Below are positions 11,369-22,709 of a stretch of DNA of 64,000 nucleotides, one piece after another. Numbering within the stretch: position 1 is the stretch's first letter; every line of letters begins with the position of its first letter. The stretch comes from Vicia villosa (taxonomy: Eukaryota > Streptophyta > Magnoliopsida > Fabales > Fabaceae), in the NCBI RefSeq assembly GCF_029867415.1, contig NC_081184.1:80202364-80266363 (forward strand). The letters are read 5' to 3'. A model generated the notes under the pieces. The model saw only the letters and a program-made list of their open reading frames with translations, was not told the origin of the DNA and did no database searches. Both the position numbers and the translations under genes were made by a program.

Positions 11369-11486
11369 TGAAGGATAGAAAAACACTTAGAAAAAAAATT
11401 AGAGTACCACATTATCTCATACAAAATTCATATGCTTGTTATCATCAAAACTAAGAATATTGATCAGAACAAATCTTGTTCTAACA
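11369..11486 (-). mobile_element. Short 5' LTR of the SIRE-type element (118 bp)
   Basis: On the minus strand it starts TGTTAGAACAAGATTTGTTC and ends TTTCTATCCTTCA, so it has TG...CA ends and sits directly upstream of the primer site. LTRs of the SIRE lineage are usually around 1 kb, so this one probably lost most of its interior. The second LTR that would confirm the boundaries is absent. Confidence 0.65.
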
Positions 11487-12315
11487 AATTTGAGGCAATC
11501 AGGTCAAGATTCAGAGAATCACTCAGAAACGTCAAACAATCAGGGGCATGCACCCAAGTGGGTCCGAAGCTACTTCTCGACCAGTCAGGGGCATCATACT
11601 AAGTACTAGGGGCATGTCACCCATACTAAACATCTCATAAGGTCCTCGCGAGGCGAATCTCTTCAAATTCCCTAATAGCTAGGGCAAAGCTATGCAAGAC
11701 ATATTCAACACTTCGATCAATACTCATTGGTGTGTTCCAATCAATACGAGTCCACGAATGGCAAGTACTATAATCATTGGGGGCAACGTTCAAGACATCC
11801 ATGTCTTCCCACAAAGCCGGTTTCACAGGATCATATCCCCATAGAGTAATCATTAAGAAGATACCTTCAAATATTCTCGTCCCAACAAAGACTTAGTTCC
11901 CCAACGGAGTTTTACATCTTCGACACTGCCGACTCCCCGACTCTTTTCTCTTCTCCAAACAAGGTTATTCATCTCTCTTATCCCCGGTCAGGGTACATCA
12001 AGATCAATCATTCAAATGGCTCTCATCCCCAAGCAGAAGCCAAAAATCCCCAGCTAAGTATCCTTGGGTTCTGTATTCTCCACAATAGTCAAGGATTTAT
12101 TTTCCCCGCCAGACACTGCTACAATCTTCTATCATTGTTAACAGACATTTTGCATTCATACATCATACGCCTCATGGCACACACATAACATATATACTCC
12201 TCATGGATTATGTATACAATCTCGTTCATTTCAAAAATAAACATTACAATACATGCATCACGACATTGCATAAAATTAATACTGCTTTTTCAGTCTATTC
12301 CTACAAATAAAATGA

Positions 12316-12880
12316 ATAGTATCTTCTAGATATAGTGCAGAGATAATCAAGTCAACGATTTAATTATGGCGCTCATTCAAGACAGAGATTTAGTTCTGAC
12401 ACTTAATTTTGGATATATTGCAAAGATAGTTCAGAGATAATCAAGACAGAGATTTAGTTCTAACACTTAATTTTGGATATCTTCCAAAGATAATTCAGAG
12501 ATAATCAAGACAGAGATTTAATTCTGAAACTTAATTTTGGATATCTTCCAGAGATAGATCAAAGATAATCAAGACAGAGATTTAATTCTAATACTTAATT
12601 TTGGATATCTTCCCGAGATAGTTCAGAGATAATCAAGATAGGGATTTAATTCTAATACTTAATTTTGGATATCCTCCAGAGATAGTTCAGAGATAATTAA
12701 GACCAAGATTTAATTCTGATACTTAGTTCCGGGTATTCTCCAGAGATAGTTCATAGATAATCAAAGATTTAATTTTGATACTTATTTCCAGGTATTCTCC
12801 AAAGATAATTCAGAAATTAATCAAGACAATGATTTAGTTCTGATACTTAGTTTCAGGTATTCTACATGAATAATTCAGAA
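12316..12880 (+). repeat. 62-bp tandem repeat in Ogre-like 3' UTR
   Basis: About nine diverged copies of a roughly 62-bp unit containing CAGAGATAATCAAGACAGAG, ATTTAATTCTGATACTTA and GGATATCTTCCAGAGATA. Tandem repeats at this position are a known habit of Ogre/Tat elements in legumes. Confidence 0.8.
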
Positions 12881-12892
12881 ATAATCAAGAAA

Positions 12893-13215
12893 CGAAGATC
12901 TAATTCTATCATCACGAACGGTGTAGACACGATCATCTCTCCAAGATCTAATTCAGTTACTACGAACGGTGCTGACACGATCAACCCTCACAGATCTAAT
13001 TCCATCATCACGAACGGTGAGGACACGATCAATTTTCCAACGTCTAATTCAGTTACTACCAACGGTGCTGACACGACAAAAGATCTAATTCAGTTACTAC
13101 GAACGGTGCTGACACGATCGACCTCCAAAAATCTAATTCTATCATCACGAACGGTGTAGACACGATTAACTTTTCCAAAGTCTAATTCAGTTACTACGAA
13201 CGGTACTGACATGAC
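12893..13215 (+). repeat. 46-49-bp tandem repeat in Ogre-like 3' UTR
   Basis: Seven copies of a unit combining GATCTAATTC, ATCATCACGAACGGTGTAGA or GTTACTACGAACGGTGCTGA, and CACGATCA. Two subtypes (ATCATCACG and GTTACTACG) alternate in part, as in a higher-order repeat. A 97-aa open frame across the array is incidental. Confidence 0.8.
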
Positions 13216-13448
13216 TAACAATTAACAACTGTTTCCCAACACTTCAAGTTCAGATATAGTCTAACGTACAATTTATTTTGACTTTCAAGACAGCTGGCAT
13301 CTTAGAGCCCACTTCATATCCCAAATATTTGGATGTTATCTCTAAGCCCATCCATGATGGTACAAATTTCTGGGTACTCTAGTGTTCAATCCTCTTCCAC
13401 CTTCAGATTCCGATAGGCACACAGGCTAATCTACATCTTAAGGTTTAA

Positions 13449-13468
13449 GAAGATTGAACAGGGGCAGC
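13449..13468 (+). other. Polypurine-tract-like sequence before LTR A
   Basis: AAGAAGATTGAACAGGGGCA plus one C precedes the TGTCATACCCC start of LTR A. It is the expected plus-strand primer position, which identifies LTR A as the 3' LTR of the element to its left. Confidence 0.55.
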
Positions 13469-14574
13469 TGTCATACCCCAAAAATTTGCCCACCATATTT
13501 TTATTCAAGATGTCAAAACAACAACCCTCCAACTAGGGTTTTGTTTTTCTCACGGCGAAATCAACTTATAATGCCTCAAATGGATCCCATGGCCTCTCAT
13601 ATGCTTCAAAGGGTCCTCATGCCTAGTTTCAAGCCTCGATTCATCAAATTGCTTAATCAATGTTTCATATGGCCAATAATCGACTAGTTGACCTAAAAGT
13701 TAAACTATGGTCAAAGCACATTCAAAACTCTTGATTTTTGGTCAACATCAACATTTTGAAGTCACATTCATCATTTGATCAAGGGTTGATCATGATTCAT
13801 CAAGAAAAGCTCAAAAATCATCAAAAGGAAAAGATTCTAAATTAGGGTTTAAGGAGAAAAAGTCAACTCAACTTTGATTGGGCATAACTCTCTCATACTT
13901 TATAAAAAATGGTCCAGCCAAAGCCTGTTCTCAAGGAAATTTCATTCTCTACAACTTTTATGTTGGGCACAAATCCAAGAAATGCACCACTTGGGATATA
14001 TGAGCCAAAATATTACAGGTCCTTCTAAAAGTCAACAAAAAGTCATTTTTTTGCAAAGAAGTGTACACGAACATGGAAACCTCAATGAAGATAAAAACAA
14101 AAGGATCTTTTAGAGGACTCTTTGAGCTTTCTAAAAAGTATAAGAACACCTTCATATGATTAAATTGGTTGATTTTCAAGGAAAGGGCAAAACCTTAATT
14201 GGCAAATTTTCAATTTTTGAGTATTGGGCTTTGACTTTTGGTTTTATCACGTGATTTTAAGCTCATGAGAGGCCCATAAACCAAATATTATTTATTTCTT
14301 GATTTTATTTCATTTTTATTTGAATTTATTCAATTAAATTCAATTTAAAATCCAAGAAATCATAAAATAAATAATAAAGGATTATGTGATCAATATTACA
14401 AATCAAAGTCAATCTAAAATCATACACGAGGGCCATAAAAAACGTGCAAATCAATTTGGAACAAGAATGAGTCAATTTGGATAGATTATGTGTGATTAAA
14501 AACAATTTTTTTTCAAATCGAATCTAATGATCTCTCTAATATTTGTTGACCTAATACATGTTCCTATATATAGA

Positions 14575-14583
14575 CAACAAAAT
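14575..14583 (+). promoter_or_regulatory. TATA box of LTR A
   Basis: TATATATAG about 1.1 kb into the LTR, at the position equivalent to TATATATAC in LTR B (19372). Confidence 0.45.
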
Positions 14584-15220
14584 CAGAGTATAAGGGGACG
14601 AATGTGGCAACTCAGAAAGAACCCTAAAGTTCACAAAAATTCAAGGAAACTAGGGCAAGAGAAATATTTTGTAGAAGCTCCTCTCAATCAATCCTAAGCG
14701 TTGAATCTTCCTCCTGAGGTAAAAAGGGATAGGTTTGCTCGATTACTAAGCTCCCATGATTCCCACAACGTAACATGCATACCACATTTTCCATATCCGT
14801 GTTTCTTTTGAATTTTAATATTCCATGATATAAGCTGTTTTGATTCAAACTAACTACACTAATGGCTTCCTGAGGTGTATTAGGACAGATTAGGACCGTT
14901 TTTCGCAAGCTTTGGTGGCCAGAACGACAACTACCATTGTCAGAGCATAGGTTTGGTCTTTGTTCGTACCTCAATGTGCAGGCCATTTAAGGTTAAAAGG
15001 ACCTCACCATTGGATTCGCGAGATTCGAATTAGTGGACAAGGGTCTTGTTTGTTTTAGTTTTGAAGCTTGTCTGCAGGTTCAAAGGGGTGGTCGTGAGTT
15101 ACGTCGCAAAGAAATCCAACGGAGAAGATGATGTACAGTGTTAGCGCGTTTCCATTATCTTTTAATTTTCTTATGGTTATAAAATATTCAGGGTCCGTTC
15201 CATTATCAGCGAGCGCAATA

Positions 15221-15303
15221 TGGTGCAGTGGTAAAGCGAATCGTACAAAGGTCTTGATAGGCAAGGGCATGGTTTCGAACCCTTCCTCTTGCAAAGTTTT
15301 TTT
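15221..15303 (+). other. tRNA-like segment in LTR A
   Basis: TGGTGCAGTGG (15221-15231) matches the polymerase III A-box consensus TRGYNNAGTGG. GGTTTCGAACCC (15271-15282) is a B-box with one extra T, and a seven-T run starts at 15297. The A-to-B spacing (about 40 bp) and the T-run are as in tRNA-derived promoters. A complete cloverleaf was not found. Confidence 0.5.
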
Positions 15304-17176
15304 ATAATCTTTTGCTAAGTTGTTCCTACAGATCCGGCGCACTTGACCAGCATAAGCCCACTATGCACCCTCGCATATACTCCGTTTGATCTCCAATGGC
15401 ATTGATCCAAGAGCCTGGGACGCTTCTCCATGGTGCACCCTTATCAACATATCACACCTGATCAAAACTAAGTATTTCCTAATTTTTTTTAATTGTACAA
15501 TTCTTTTTTTTCCATTCTTTTTATTTATTTATTTATTTATTATCATAGTTTTTATTTATTTTAATCAAGACTTATCACATAAAATTATATAATAATTTTA
15601 TAATTCCTTTTTTATCGAAAACTCGATTTTTCCACAATTTTATCAATAATTGTTTTTAAACAATAAAAATTATCATTTTTTGTATATACTTTTAATCAAT
15701 TAATTAATTAGGTTGAAAACCAATAATTAATTTTTTTTGGTTCGTTAACCTCGATTCATTTATAAACCCTAATAGCCTTAGGTTTACTGGTAGGTGTTGT
15801 CCATTAACCCTAGTATAGGTTTTTACCCGTTTCCTCTATTAACCATAATTAACTTTTGACCATTCAGGGTTTTCCTCTTACCTTGCCTGTTTTTGCCTAA
15901 ATCATTACCATTTTAATTTTTGATCTGCCACGTTATAATTGTTGAGGCCTTTAATGCACTAACATTTTTCTTCTTCGTGGCTAATTTTCAGGATTAACCA
16001 AGATCCTTCAACCACACGCCACCAGATCAAAAAAAAAAAGCTAAGTTTCAAAATCATTTTATTTTTATTTTCTATTTTCCCTTTTGAATAAATAGGGTTT
16101 GCCTCAATAGTCAATGAATCTTAATACACTAACCCTTATTTATTTTCCTTTTAATTTTCAGAGTTCGAGGAAGATCGAGGTATTCAAGGATTTTGACTAA
16201 TTATTGTTCTCTCTTATTTTCTGCCTTTTATTTCCCCTTCCCCGCAGGTGTTTATTGTAATAGCGTAGGACTTTATATTTTTCTGCCTTTAATTTCTGCA
16301 ATTTTAAACAGCGTGGTTAGTAATCCTAGGGAGTGCAAGCCTTGAATTAACATATCTCACTAATTACAAGATAAATAATTGAATTTTATAACTTGATTGT
16401 ACACCCACACACCTTTAGGGTAACCCTTCTTGTTGCCTTATATTGTTTCCTTATTATCTATTACATCTAATTATACTAAAAATAGACAAGTCCCTCGATT
16501 CCGAGGATACCTAAAGCAAAGGTTGCCTTATTCAGTGATATCATCAATTTTGTCCCTCGAAGCTGTCTCGGTAAAACATGATGATTGTCCCAATTGCTAA
16601 GGTATCCTTGCCTGTTGCCTAAAGTATAAATGACTATCATTTCCTTCCCTTAGTCTACCTGCCCTCTTTATGGCAGGGACAGTCTTATGGCGAACGATAA
16701 TTCTCGATGACCCTTCAAACTCCAATACAAGGACTTCCTACCCTCATATGGTATGGATAGCCTTGAAAGGCTAAAAGACTTTTTATAATTTAAGGGTAGT
16801 TGCTATTAATTGCTTGCTCTTTTTCAAATTCAAATTCAAAAATATCTTTTCCCCGCTAATTTCAAATCAATTCAAAACAAGGCTACGCTTACTTACAAGC
16901 TAAAGTCCTTAACAAAGTTTTTTTTTCTATTCACACACTACATTTCAAACATTTTTTAAAAACAAAGTGAGCTAAGCAATTAAGAGCCCATGGATAACCA
17001 TGGATGCAAAGGGTGCCTTACACCTTCCCTTTGTATAACTTACCCCCCGAACTCAAAATCTTTTCAAAAGGTCTTTTTCTGTTCTTTTAGCCTTTCTATA
17101 AATTGGATAAAATAAAAGTCGGTGGCGACTCTTGCTTACCGCGACATTTTCTTTAAAGTCAGTTCACCGTATTACA

Positions 17177-18234
17177 TATATCATCGCCAGGGGACTAACA
17201 TGATAGGAGTAGATTTTGGTTACTGCCAGGGGACTGATGTAACATATCCTTGCCAGGGGACTAATGTGATATTTCACTACGAGGGGACTACTGTGATGAG
17301 AGTTTGATATGAATGATTATCAGAATGAATATTCGTCCAGATTGCTTTTGAAGTAGAAAATTTGATTTTGATGATATTCGTCTGCTCGGGAGCTTACCTG
17401 AAAAACAAAGTGAAAAACAAAGTTAGAAGCATGCAATGCCATGATGCATGGTATGTATTTGTGTAATGATTGATTATGAACGATGTATGTATGAGACATA
17501 TTGTCGACGATGATAGTAAATCATAGAATAGTCTGGCGGGGAAAATAAATCCTTGACTATTGTAAAGAATACAGAGTATAAGTCTTCTGTTTTAGTAGGA
17601 ACTCCTGCTCCATGCTCGCGGATACTCAGCTGGGGATCTTTGACTTTTGCTTGGGGATGAAATCAATTTGAATGATGGATCTGGACGTACCCTGACCGGG
17701 GATAAGAGAGATGAATAACCCTGTATGGAGAAAAGAAAAGTATCGGGGAACTGGCAGTGTCGAAGATGTAAACTCCGTTGGGAAGCTAAATCTCTGTTGG
17801 GAAGAGATCATTTGAAGATATCTTCTCGAGGATTACTCTGTGGGGATATGATCTTGTGAAACCGGCACTGTGCGAAGGCATCGATGCTTTGAACGTTGCC
17901 CCCAGTATTATAGTAACTGTCATTCCTGGACTCGTATTAATGAGTATTGATCAAAGTGTTCAACATGCCTTGCATAGCTTTGCCACAGCTATTAGGTAAT
18001 TTGAACTCGCGAGGACTTTATGAGGTGTGTACTATGGGTGACATGCCCCCAGTAATCATAGACTTAGGATTATGCCCCATGTTGATTGGGAAGTAGCTGC
18101 AGATCCACTTGGGATGTATGCCCCTGGTAGTTTGGAATCTTGAGAGATTCTTGGAATCTTGACCTGACTGCCCCAGATTGATTGGCATTCTTTGAGAGAT
18201 TCTCATAATCTTGACCTGACTGCCTGTCATACCC
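17177..18234 (-). mobile_element. Inverted Ogre-like 3' internal fragment between LTRs A and B
   Basis: The reverse complement aligns with 11487 onward (TCAGGTCAAGATT, GGGGGCATGTCACCCATA, GCAACGTTCAA, CCGGTTTCACA, TATCCCCGGTCAGGGTAC) at roughly 85% identity by eye. At the left end it contains four CCAGGGGACT-type repeats (17188-17290). It sits head-on against LTR A and ends exactly where LTR B starts. A copy lies at 29023-30070. Confidence 0.7.
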
Positions 18235-19371
18235 CAAAATTTTCCCATCATATTTATTCATATTTCAGTCCATCTGACTTTCAAATGCTCGAAGATACAC
18301 AAGAAGGAAGCGTGCAGTCTCTCTCCTGAAACAACAACCCTCCCACTAGGCTTTTGCTTCTCTCAAAGTAAAATCAGGTTCTGACACCTCAAGTGAACCT
18401 CATGGTTTCTAAAATGCCTCAAAGGATCCTCATGCCAAGTTTCAAGCTTTGATTCATAAGATTGCTTAGTCTACAGTTCAAATGGTTAACAGTCGACTAG
18501 TTTGACCTAAAAGTCAACTATGGTCAAAGTACAGTCAAATTTCCTGATCATGATTCAAGGATTGATCATGATTCATCAAGAAAAGATCAGAAATCAATAA
18601 CACCTAAAGTTTCTAAATTAGGGTTTTCTAGGAGAAAGTCAACCCAACTTTGACCAGCCATAACTTTCACATGGAACATCAAAAATTTCCCATCCAAAGC
18701 TCATTTTGAAGTAAATTGAATTCTCTACAACTTTGTCTCTCACAAGCCAAGTCTAAAAATACTTCAATTGAGAGATATGAGCCAAAACACTACAGATCCT
18801 CCAAAAAGTCAACAAAAACACATTTTGGGTCAAAGCTCATGACTTGAGCATGGAATATTTAATTGAGATGAAACCAAAAGCATCATTTATAGGACACTCT
18901 AAGCTTTCTAAAAAAGCTCAAGAACGCTTCCATACAATAAAAATTGAAAGAGTTATGATTGGTGCAAGTTGGGCAAAATTCGAGAAAACCATAAAATCTT
19001 AATTGATGAAATTGAAACTTTTAAGTGATGGGCCTTAGTGTTTGAGGTATCCATGTGATCATAAGCTTACTAGAGGTCCATGAACTTTTTTTTATTTATT
19101 TCTTGATTTTATTTCATATTTTATTTGAATTTATTCATTTAAATTAAAATAAAATCATAAATAAATACTAAAAGATTATATATTTGATTTTCCAAGTTTT
19201 GATCAATCCTAAATCAATCCAAGAGCCAATAAAACGTGGAAAGAAGCATGGAAATAGAATGATCCAAAATTAGAAGGTTTAGGTGCAATCTTCTAATCAA
19301 ATCTCTCCATCTTCAAAAGATATGATTCCACTTGATTTATTTCCAAGTCCTTTAACCTAATGCACCTCAAA

Positions 19372-19380
19372 TATATATAC
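19372..19380 (+). promoter_or_regulatory. TATA box of LTR B
   Basis: TATATATAC, equivalent in position to the LTR A TATA box. Element C is inserted 43 bp downstream, close to the expected transcription start. Confidence 0.4.
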
Positions 19381-19418
19381 CTAACAATACTCAGCCACTC
19401 TCCACGAAATCCTTGTAC

Positions 19419-19423
19419 CCAAG
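19419..19423 (+). repeat. Target-site duplication (CCAAG) before LTR C1
   Basis: CCAAG precedes LTR C1. The same five bases precede LTR C2 (31263-31267) and follow it (33695-33699). The right-hand copy marks the original insertion of element C into LTR B. Confidence 0.8.
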
Positions 19424-19886
19424 TGTCATACCCCGAACTTTGCCCGATTAATTCATATCCTTTAATTCACCATGGGATCAAATTAAGAGTCATGGGGTTC
19501 GACATTCCTACTGTCAAACCCACACTCTTATGAAATGTCTCGAATTAAAATGGGGTGAGGATTAGGGAGTATTTGAGCCCAAACGTTTGGCCCAATCCGG
19601 TCCACTATAAAGTTTGGTCATCTGGGAAGTCTATTTTAAATAACGCGTTAATTATTAATTGTTAAGTATTATAATTAGATGTTGGTTTTAATTTATTAAT
19701 ATTTTTACTGTTAATTTTAGTTTTATAATTATTTATAAGTGTTATTTTTAATTATTAGGATTAGAATTTTAATATTTATATTAGAATTATCTTTGTAAAT
19801 TTTAGTATTAGTATTATTAGATTTAATTTATTTTGGGGTTAATTGGGTACTAGGCCCATTAGGAAAAAAAACCCTAAGTTATGCAT

Positions 19887-19893
19887 TATAAAG
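19887..19893 (+). promoter_or_regulatory. TATA-like box of LTR C1
   Basis: TATAAAG in the LTR, repeated at the equivalent place in LTR C2 (about 31731). No transcript evidence. Confidence 0.35.
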
Positions 19894-20550
19894 AAAACAA
19901 GGCAATAGGAATAAGGGGAGGGATTTTGGCGCAAAAAAAACCTTGTATGAGAACTTGCAGAAACCGTGAACAAGGAAGAGGAGGGAACAGAACTTTGACG
20001 CGATTAAGGCTACAAAAGACACCCAAACAGACCCACTGAAGCATTCTGAACGTATTGCAATAATCCCCATGGCCCGGAGCTCTCAGATTCGCCCCCCCCT
20101 GCACTCACGGTTTGCTCTAAAAATTTCAATCCGAATCTGTTTATATATGCGCTATAAATTAATTTCGAATAGGTGATCGTGTTTAGAACTTCGTTTAAAA
20201 TCTCCCAGTACTTCTCGATTTGAGTTTCGTTGCAGGTGGCGTGACTCGCCATGGCTAGGTTTTGAAAGCTCAAAATTGGGGCTTTTGGTTAAAGACAATT
20301 TCAGGCCAAATTAAGGAGTTTGTTGAAATCACGATGTCATCTACAGTTAGTCTGGATCATTAGCTTGCTTTTATTTACGTGGTTTTGCAGGTTTTAGGAT
20401 TGAACCTCTACGGCTACGTTTAAAAACCGTTGCCTAAGAGTTTTGTTTTTTTCTGGAAAACGCAGCGAGGAAGAAGAAGGAGGAGCGCGCGTTTTCAAAG
20501 TTTAAACGATAATAATTTGTTTATATTAGTTCTGTTTGCATGATCTAACA

Positions 20551-20640
20551 TAATGGTAGCGCAGCGCAGATGGCAAGTCATTTTGCTGGTTATGCCATGG
20601 ACGCGAGTTCGAACCTTGGCTAGGCAACTATTTTTCTTTG
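20551..20640 (+). other. tRNA-like segment in LTR C1
   Basis: TAGCGCAGCG (20557) resembles an A-box. AGTTCGAACCT (20606-20616) resembles a B-box. A T-run follows at 20631 (TATTTTTCTTTG). The equivalent in LTR C2 is at 32395-32480. Confidence 0.45.
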
Positions 20641-21852
20641 TGTTTCTTTGTTTACTGATCCGGTACACACGCTTCCATGTCCACGCGATACACCTTCAGC
20701 CAGTAGCCCTTGGATCATAACGTTGCTTGATCCAGCGTCCCCAGATGCTCAAGCTCACCCTGTACCATCAAGGTAGCGTCACATAGAATCACCACCCAGG
20801 TTTCTTAATAAATTTTGTTTATTTATTTGTTTGTTATCTATTTATTTGTTTAGGTTAAATGTTTATTTATTTATACTTAATTTAAATAATTTGTTAATTA
20901 GGTTAGATAACAAAAATAAAATTAGGATTAGGGTTAGGATTATAATATTTTCCCGATTTACTTTGATTACTCGATTATTCGAGTTAATTTATTTAATTAT
21001 ATTAATATTAAAAAAATCACAATTGGTTGTTCGTGCCGATTAAATCAATTAATCGCTATGGTCAATGATAATTTTAATTAAAATGATTATTTAATTAAAA
21101 TACATATTAAATTCTACTTGGTTAAATGGTTTCGACTATCTTATTAGTCGCGATGATTAACCTTTCTATTCTTTCTCTCTTCAAATTTGTTATTCTTTTT
21201 AATCGAATCAATCGATTGCGAGGGGTAACAATGCAAATCAATTCATAATTATTAAAAACCATCATAATTCGTTACTAGTAATAATCAAACCAATTGATTA
21301 AAATTGGTAACGATACCACTTCAAATCTGTTAACTATGGCGATTGAATCTATTGATCGTCGCGGTTAATAGTGCTAAATTAAACCAGGGTTGTACGCCCA
21401 AATCCTAAAACACTTCTCAAAACCTTTCAAAACCACAATACTAAACTCTGGATTTTCATCCTCATCAATTAGACAATTCAAAAACGCTTTTCAAAGCACA
21501 AACAATTTCAAACACCTTCAATTCTAAATCCTAAGGCGTACAACCCTGCCCGAACTACGTTGACTCTGATTCTCCATAAGGAGATACGTAGGCACTTGGC
21601 AACAAGGCGAGTCCCCTTCCCTAAAATCTCAATTTTCCCCTTATTCAATTCTTTAGCTATAAAACCTTAACTTTTAGCCATAAAACTTGACCCTTAGATT
21701 CAAAGCCAATAGGAAAGGGTTGAGGGTGCCTAACACCTTCCCTCGACCTGACTATAGTATCTTACCCTGATCTCTATACTGCGTAGGGTTTCCTATTCGC
21801 CCTTCAGAATAGGTGGCGACTCTAAGTTATAATTTTTAGGCAGGTTGCTACA

Positions 21853-21873
21853 GCTGGCGACTCTGCTGGGGAC
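21853..21873 (+). other. Ogre-type primer-binding site of element C
   Basis: GC then TGGCGACTCTGCTGGGGAC directly after LTR C1. This is the recognised primer site of legume Ogre-like elements (arginine tRNA in published descriptions). It proves plus-strand orientation. Confidence 0.9.
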
Positions 21874-22709
21874 AACTATAATGGTGAATACTATGCTCCT
21901 ATAGGTTTTAGGTTTTGGCAGGGTTTAGGTTTTTGGCGAAACATTTAGGTTTGTGGCAAACTTTTTAGGGTTTGGCTAATTTTCCATTTTAGGGTTTATT
22001 TATTTTTTATAAATATTTAAAATTTTTATTTTATTTATTTATTTATAATTTCATCCTTTTACGTCAATTCAATAAATACCTGTTTATTTAAATAATATCT
22101 GTTTATTTAAATATTTGCTGTGTATCGCATTTTAAATTGCAAGCGGCTGGAGTTCGAGGTTAGTTTTAAATATTTAAATTTTATTTATTTATTTATCTTC
22201 CTTTGCAATTTCATTACTGCAGTTTAATTAAATATTTATTTAAATGATTATTTTTTGCTATTTTTCTATTATATCTGTTGGGTTATTATACATTGTTGTT
22301 AAACCTTAAGTGTGGGAGTTAACTTTGAGATCAATAGGGGAGTACGAATCTCCTACGAATCTCATTGATAACTCCACTCGGAGTGGGTTGAGTATTCGGA
22401 AAGGTCCAAAACGAGGCTTGACTTTGTTGAGGGCTGGACTGGATACTTGGCTGATCTCTCCGAGAACCTACCCCAAAAATTCGAACCTCATGGATAAAAT
22501 GAGTTGTTCTAAAATCCGAAGAGACAAAAAGTCTCGGAGGCTATGAACGACCCCATGAGACCTTCTAGAACACTCCCATAAAAAGGTTGGCTCCCTAGAG
22601 CCCCCTACGTCGAACCTATGAACCTAGGACTTTCGTGCTCATGTGCTTATTATATGTTTGCAATTTATTTGCTTTGGATATCTATGCGCTTCGTTTTTGC
22701 AGGTATCCC

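Larger units (their letters stand above)
3999..11486 (-). mobile_element. Decayed SIRE/Maximus-type Ty1/copia element, 3' truncated
   Basis: Reading leftward from 11486 the order is a short LTR (11369-11486), an initiator-Met-type primer site (11352-11368), gag (start codon at 11282), protease, integrase, reverse transcriptase, RNase H (pol end near 6590), then a separate long envelope-like ORF (6090 to 3999). Gag-pol followed by an extra ORF is characteristic of the SIRE/Maximus copia lineage. Frameshifts and nonsense codons break every ORF, so the copy is dead. No polypurine tract or 3' LTR is present: the envelope-like ORF runs into the end of LTR L at 3998. This points to deletion or rearrangement, since an intact insertion would have its own LTR there. 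Confidence 0.85.
11487..13468 (+). mobile_element. Ogre-like 3' internal/untranslated region upstream of LTR A
   Basis: Non-coding sequence with repeated AGGGGCAT motifs (for example TAGGGGCATGTCACCC near 11606) typical of the region after the ORFs of Ogre-like elements, followed by two tandem-repeat blocks and a purine-rich tract just before LTR A. A copy about 85% identical by eye lies inverted at 17177-18234. The left edge abuts the copia LTR, so the gag-pol part of this element is missing here. Confidence 0.65.
13469..17176 (+). mobile_element. Ogre-like LTR A (about 3.7 kb)
   Basis: Starts TGTCATACCCCAAAAATTTG and ends with ...GTATTACA. The same layout is seen in LTR B and, reversed, in LTR D. 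Landmarks are a TATA box at 14575, a tRNA-like segment at 15221-15303, the GTAGGTGTTGTCCATTAACC stretch near 15790, TTTATTGTAATAGCGTAGG near 16250, CACACACCTTTAGGGTAA near 16406, and AAAATAAAAGTCGGTGGCGAC near 17111. The right side is not a primer site but an inverted internal fragment, so LTR A is a 3' LTR or a rearranged end. No target duplication was found. Its last 772 bp recur at 28252-29022. Confidence 0.8.
18235..19423 (+). mobile_element. Ogre-like LTR B, left part
   Basis: Starts TGTCATACCCCAAAATTTTC and follows LTR A in order (ACTAGTTTGACCTAAAAGTC, TGATTCATCAAGAAAAG, AGGTCCATGAAC, then a TATATATAC TATA box at 19372). It is interrupted at 19423 by element C, 43 bp past the TATA box, and continues at 33700. 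Without C the LTR would be about 3.9 kb. Confidence 0.8.
19424..21852 (+). mobile_element. LTR C1 of element C (2429 bp)
   Basis: TGTCATACCCCGAACTTTGC ... AGGCAGGTTGCTACA, with TG...CA ends, directly followed by the Ogre-type primer site. It has a TATAAAG box at 19887, a tRNA-like segment at 20557-20640, GACTCTGATTCTCC and AGGTGGCGACTC near the 3' end. It is about 99.5% identical to LTR C2 (about a dozen differences by eye, including single-base indels). Short minus-strand ORFs near 20.0 kb lie in the LTR and match no known protein. Confidence 0.9.

Noticed and set aside
15221..15303. Genuine tRNA gene in LTR A
   Set aside because: A- and B-box-like words and a T-run are present, but I could not build an acceptor stem and anticodon arm. 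Kept only as a tRNA-like segment.
1..17176. LTR L and LTR A as the two LTRs of one element split by the copia insertion
   Set aside because: The two LTRs belong to clearly different families (different starts, repeats and 3' ends), so they cannot be a pair.
19879..20273. Minus-strand frames of 63-128 aa in LTRs C1 and C2
   Set aside because: The frame differs between copies because of a C-run indel, and the protein resembles nothing known. LTR sequence without coding constraint.
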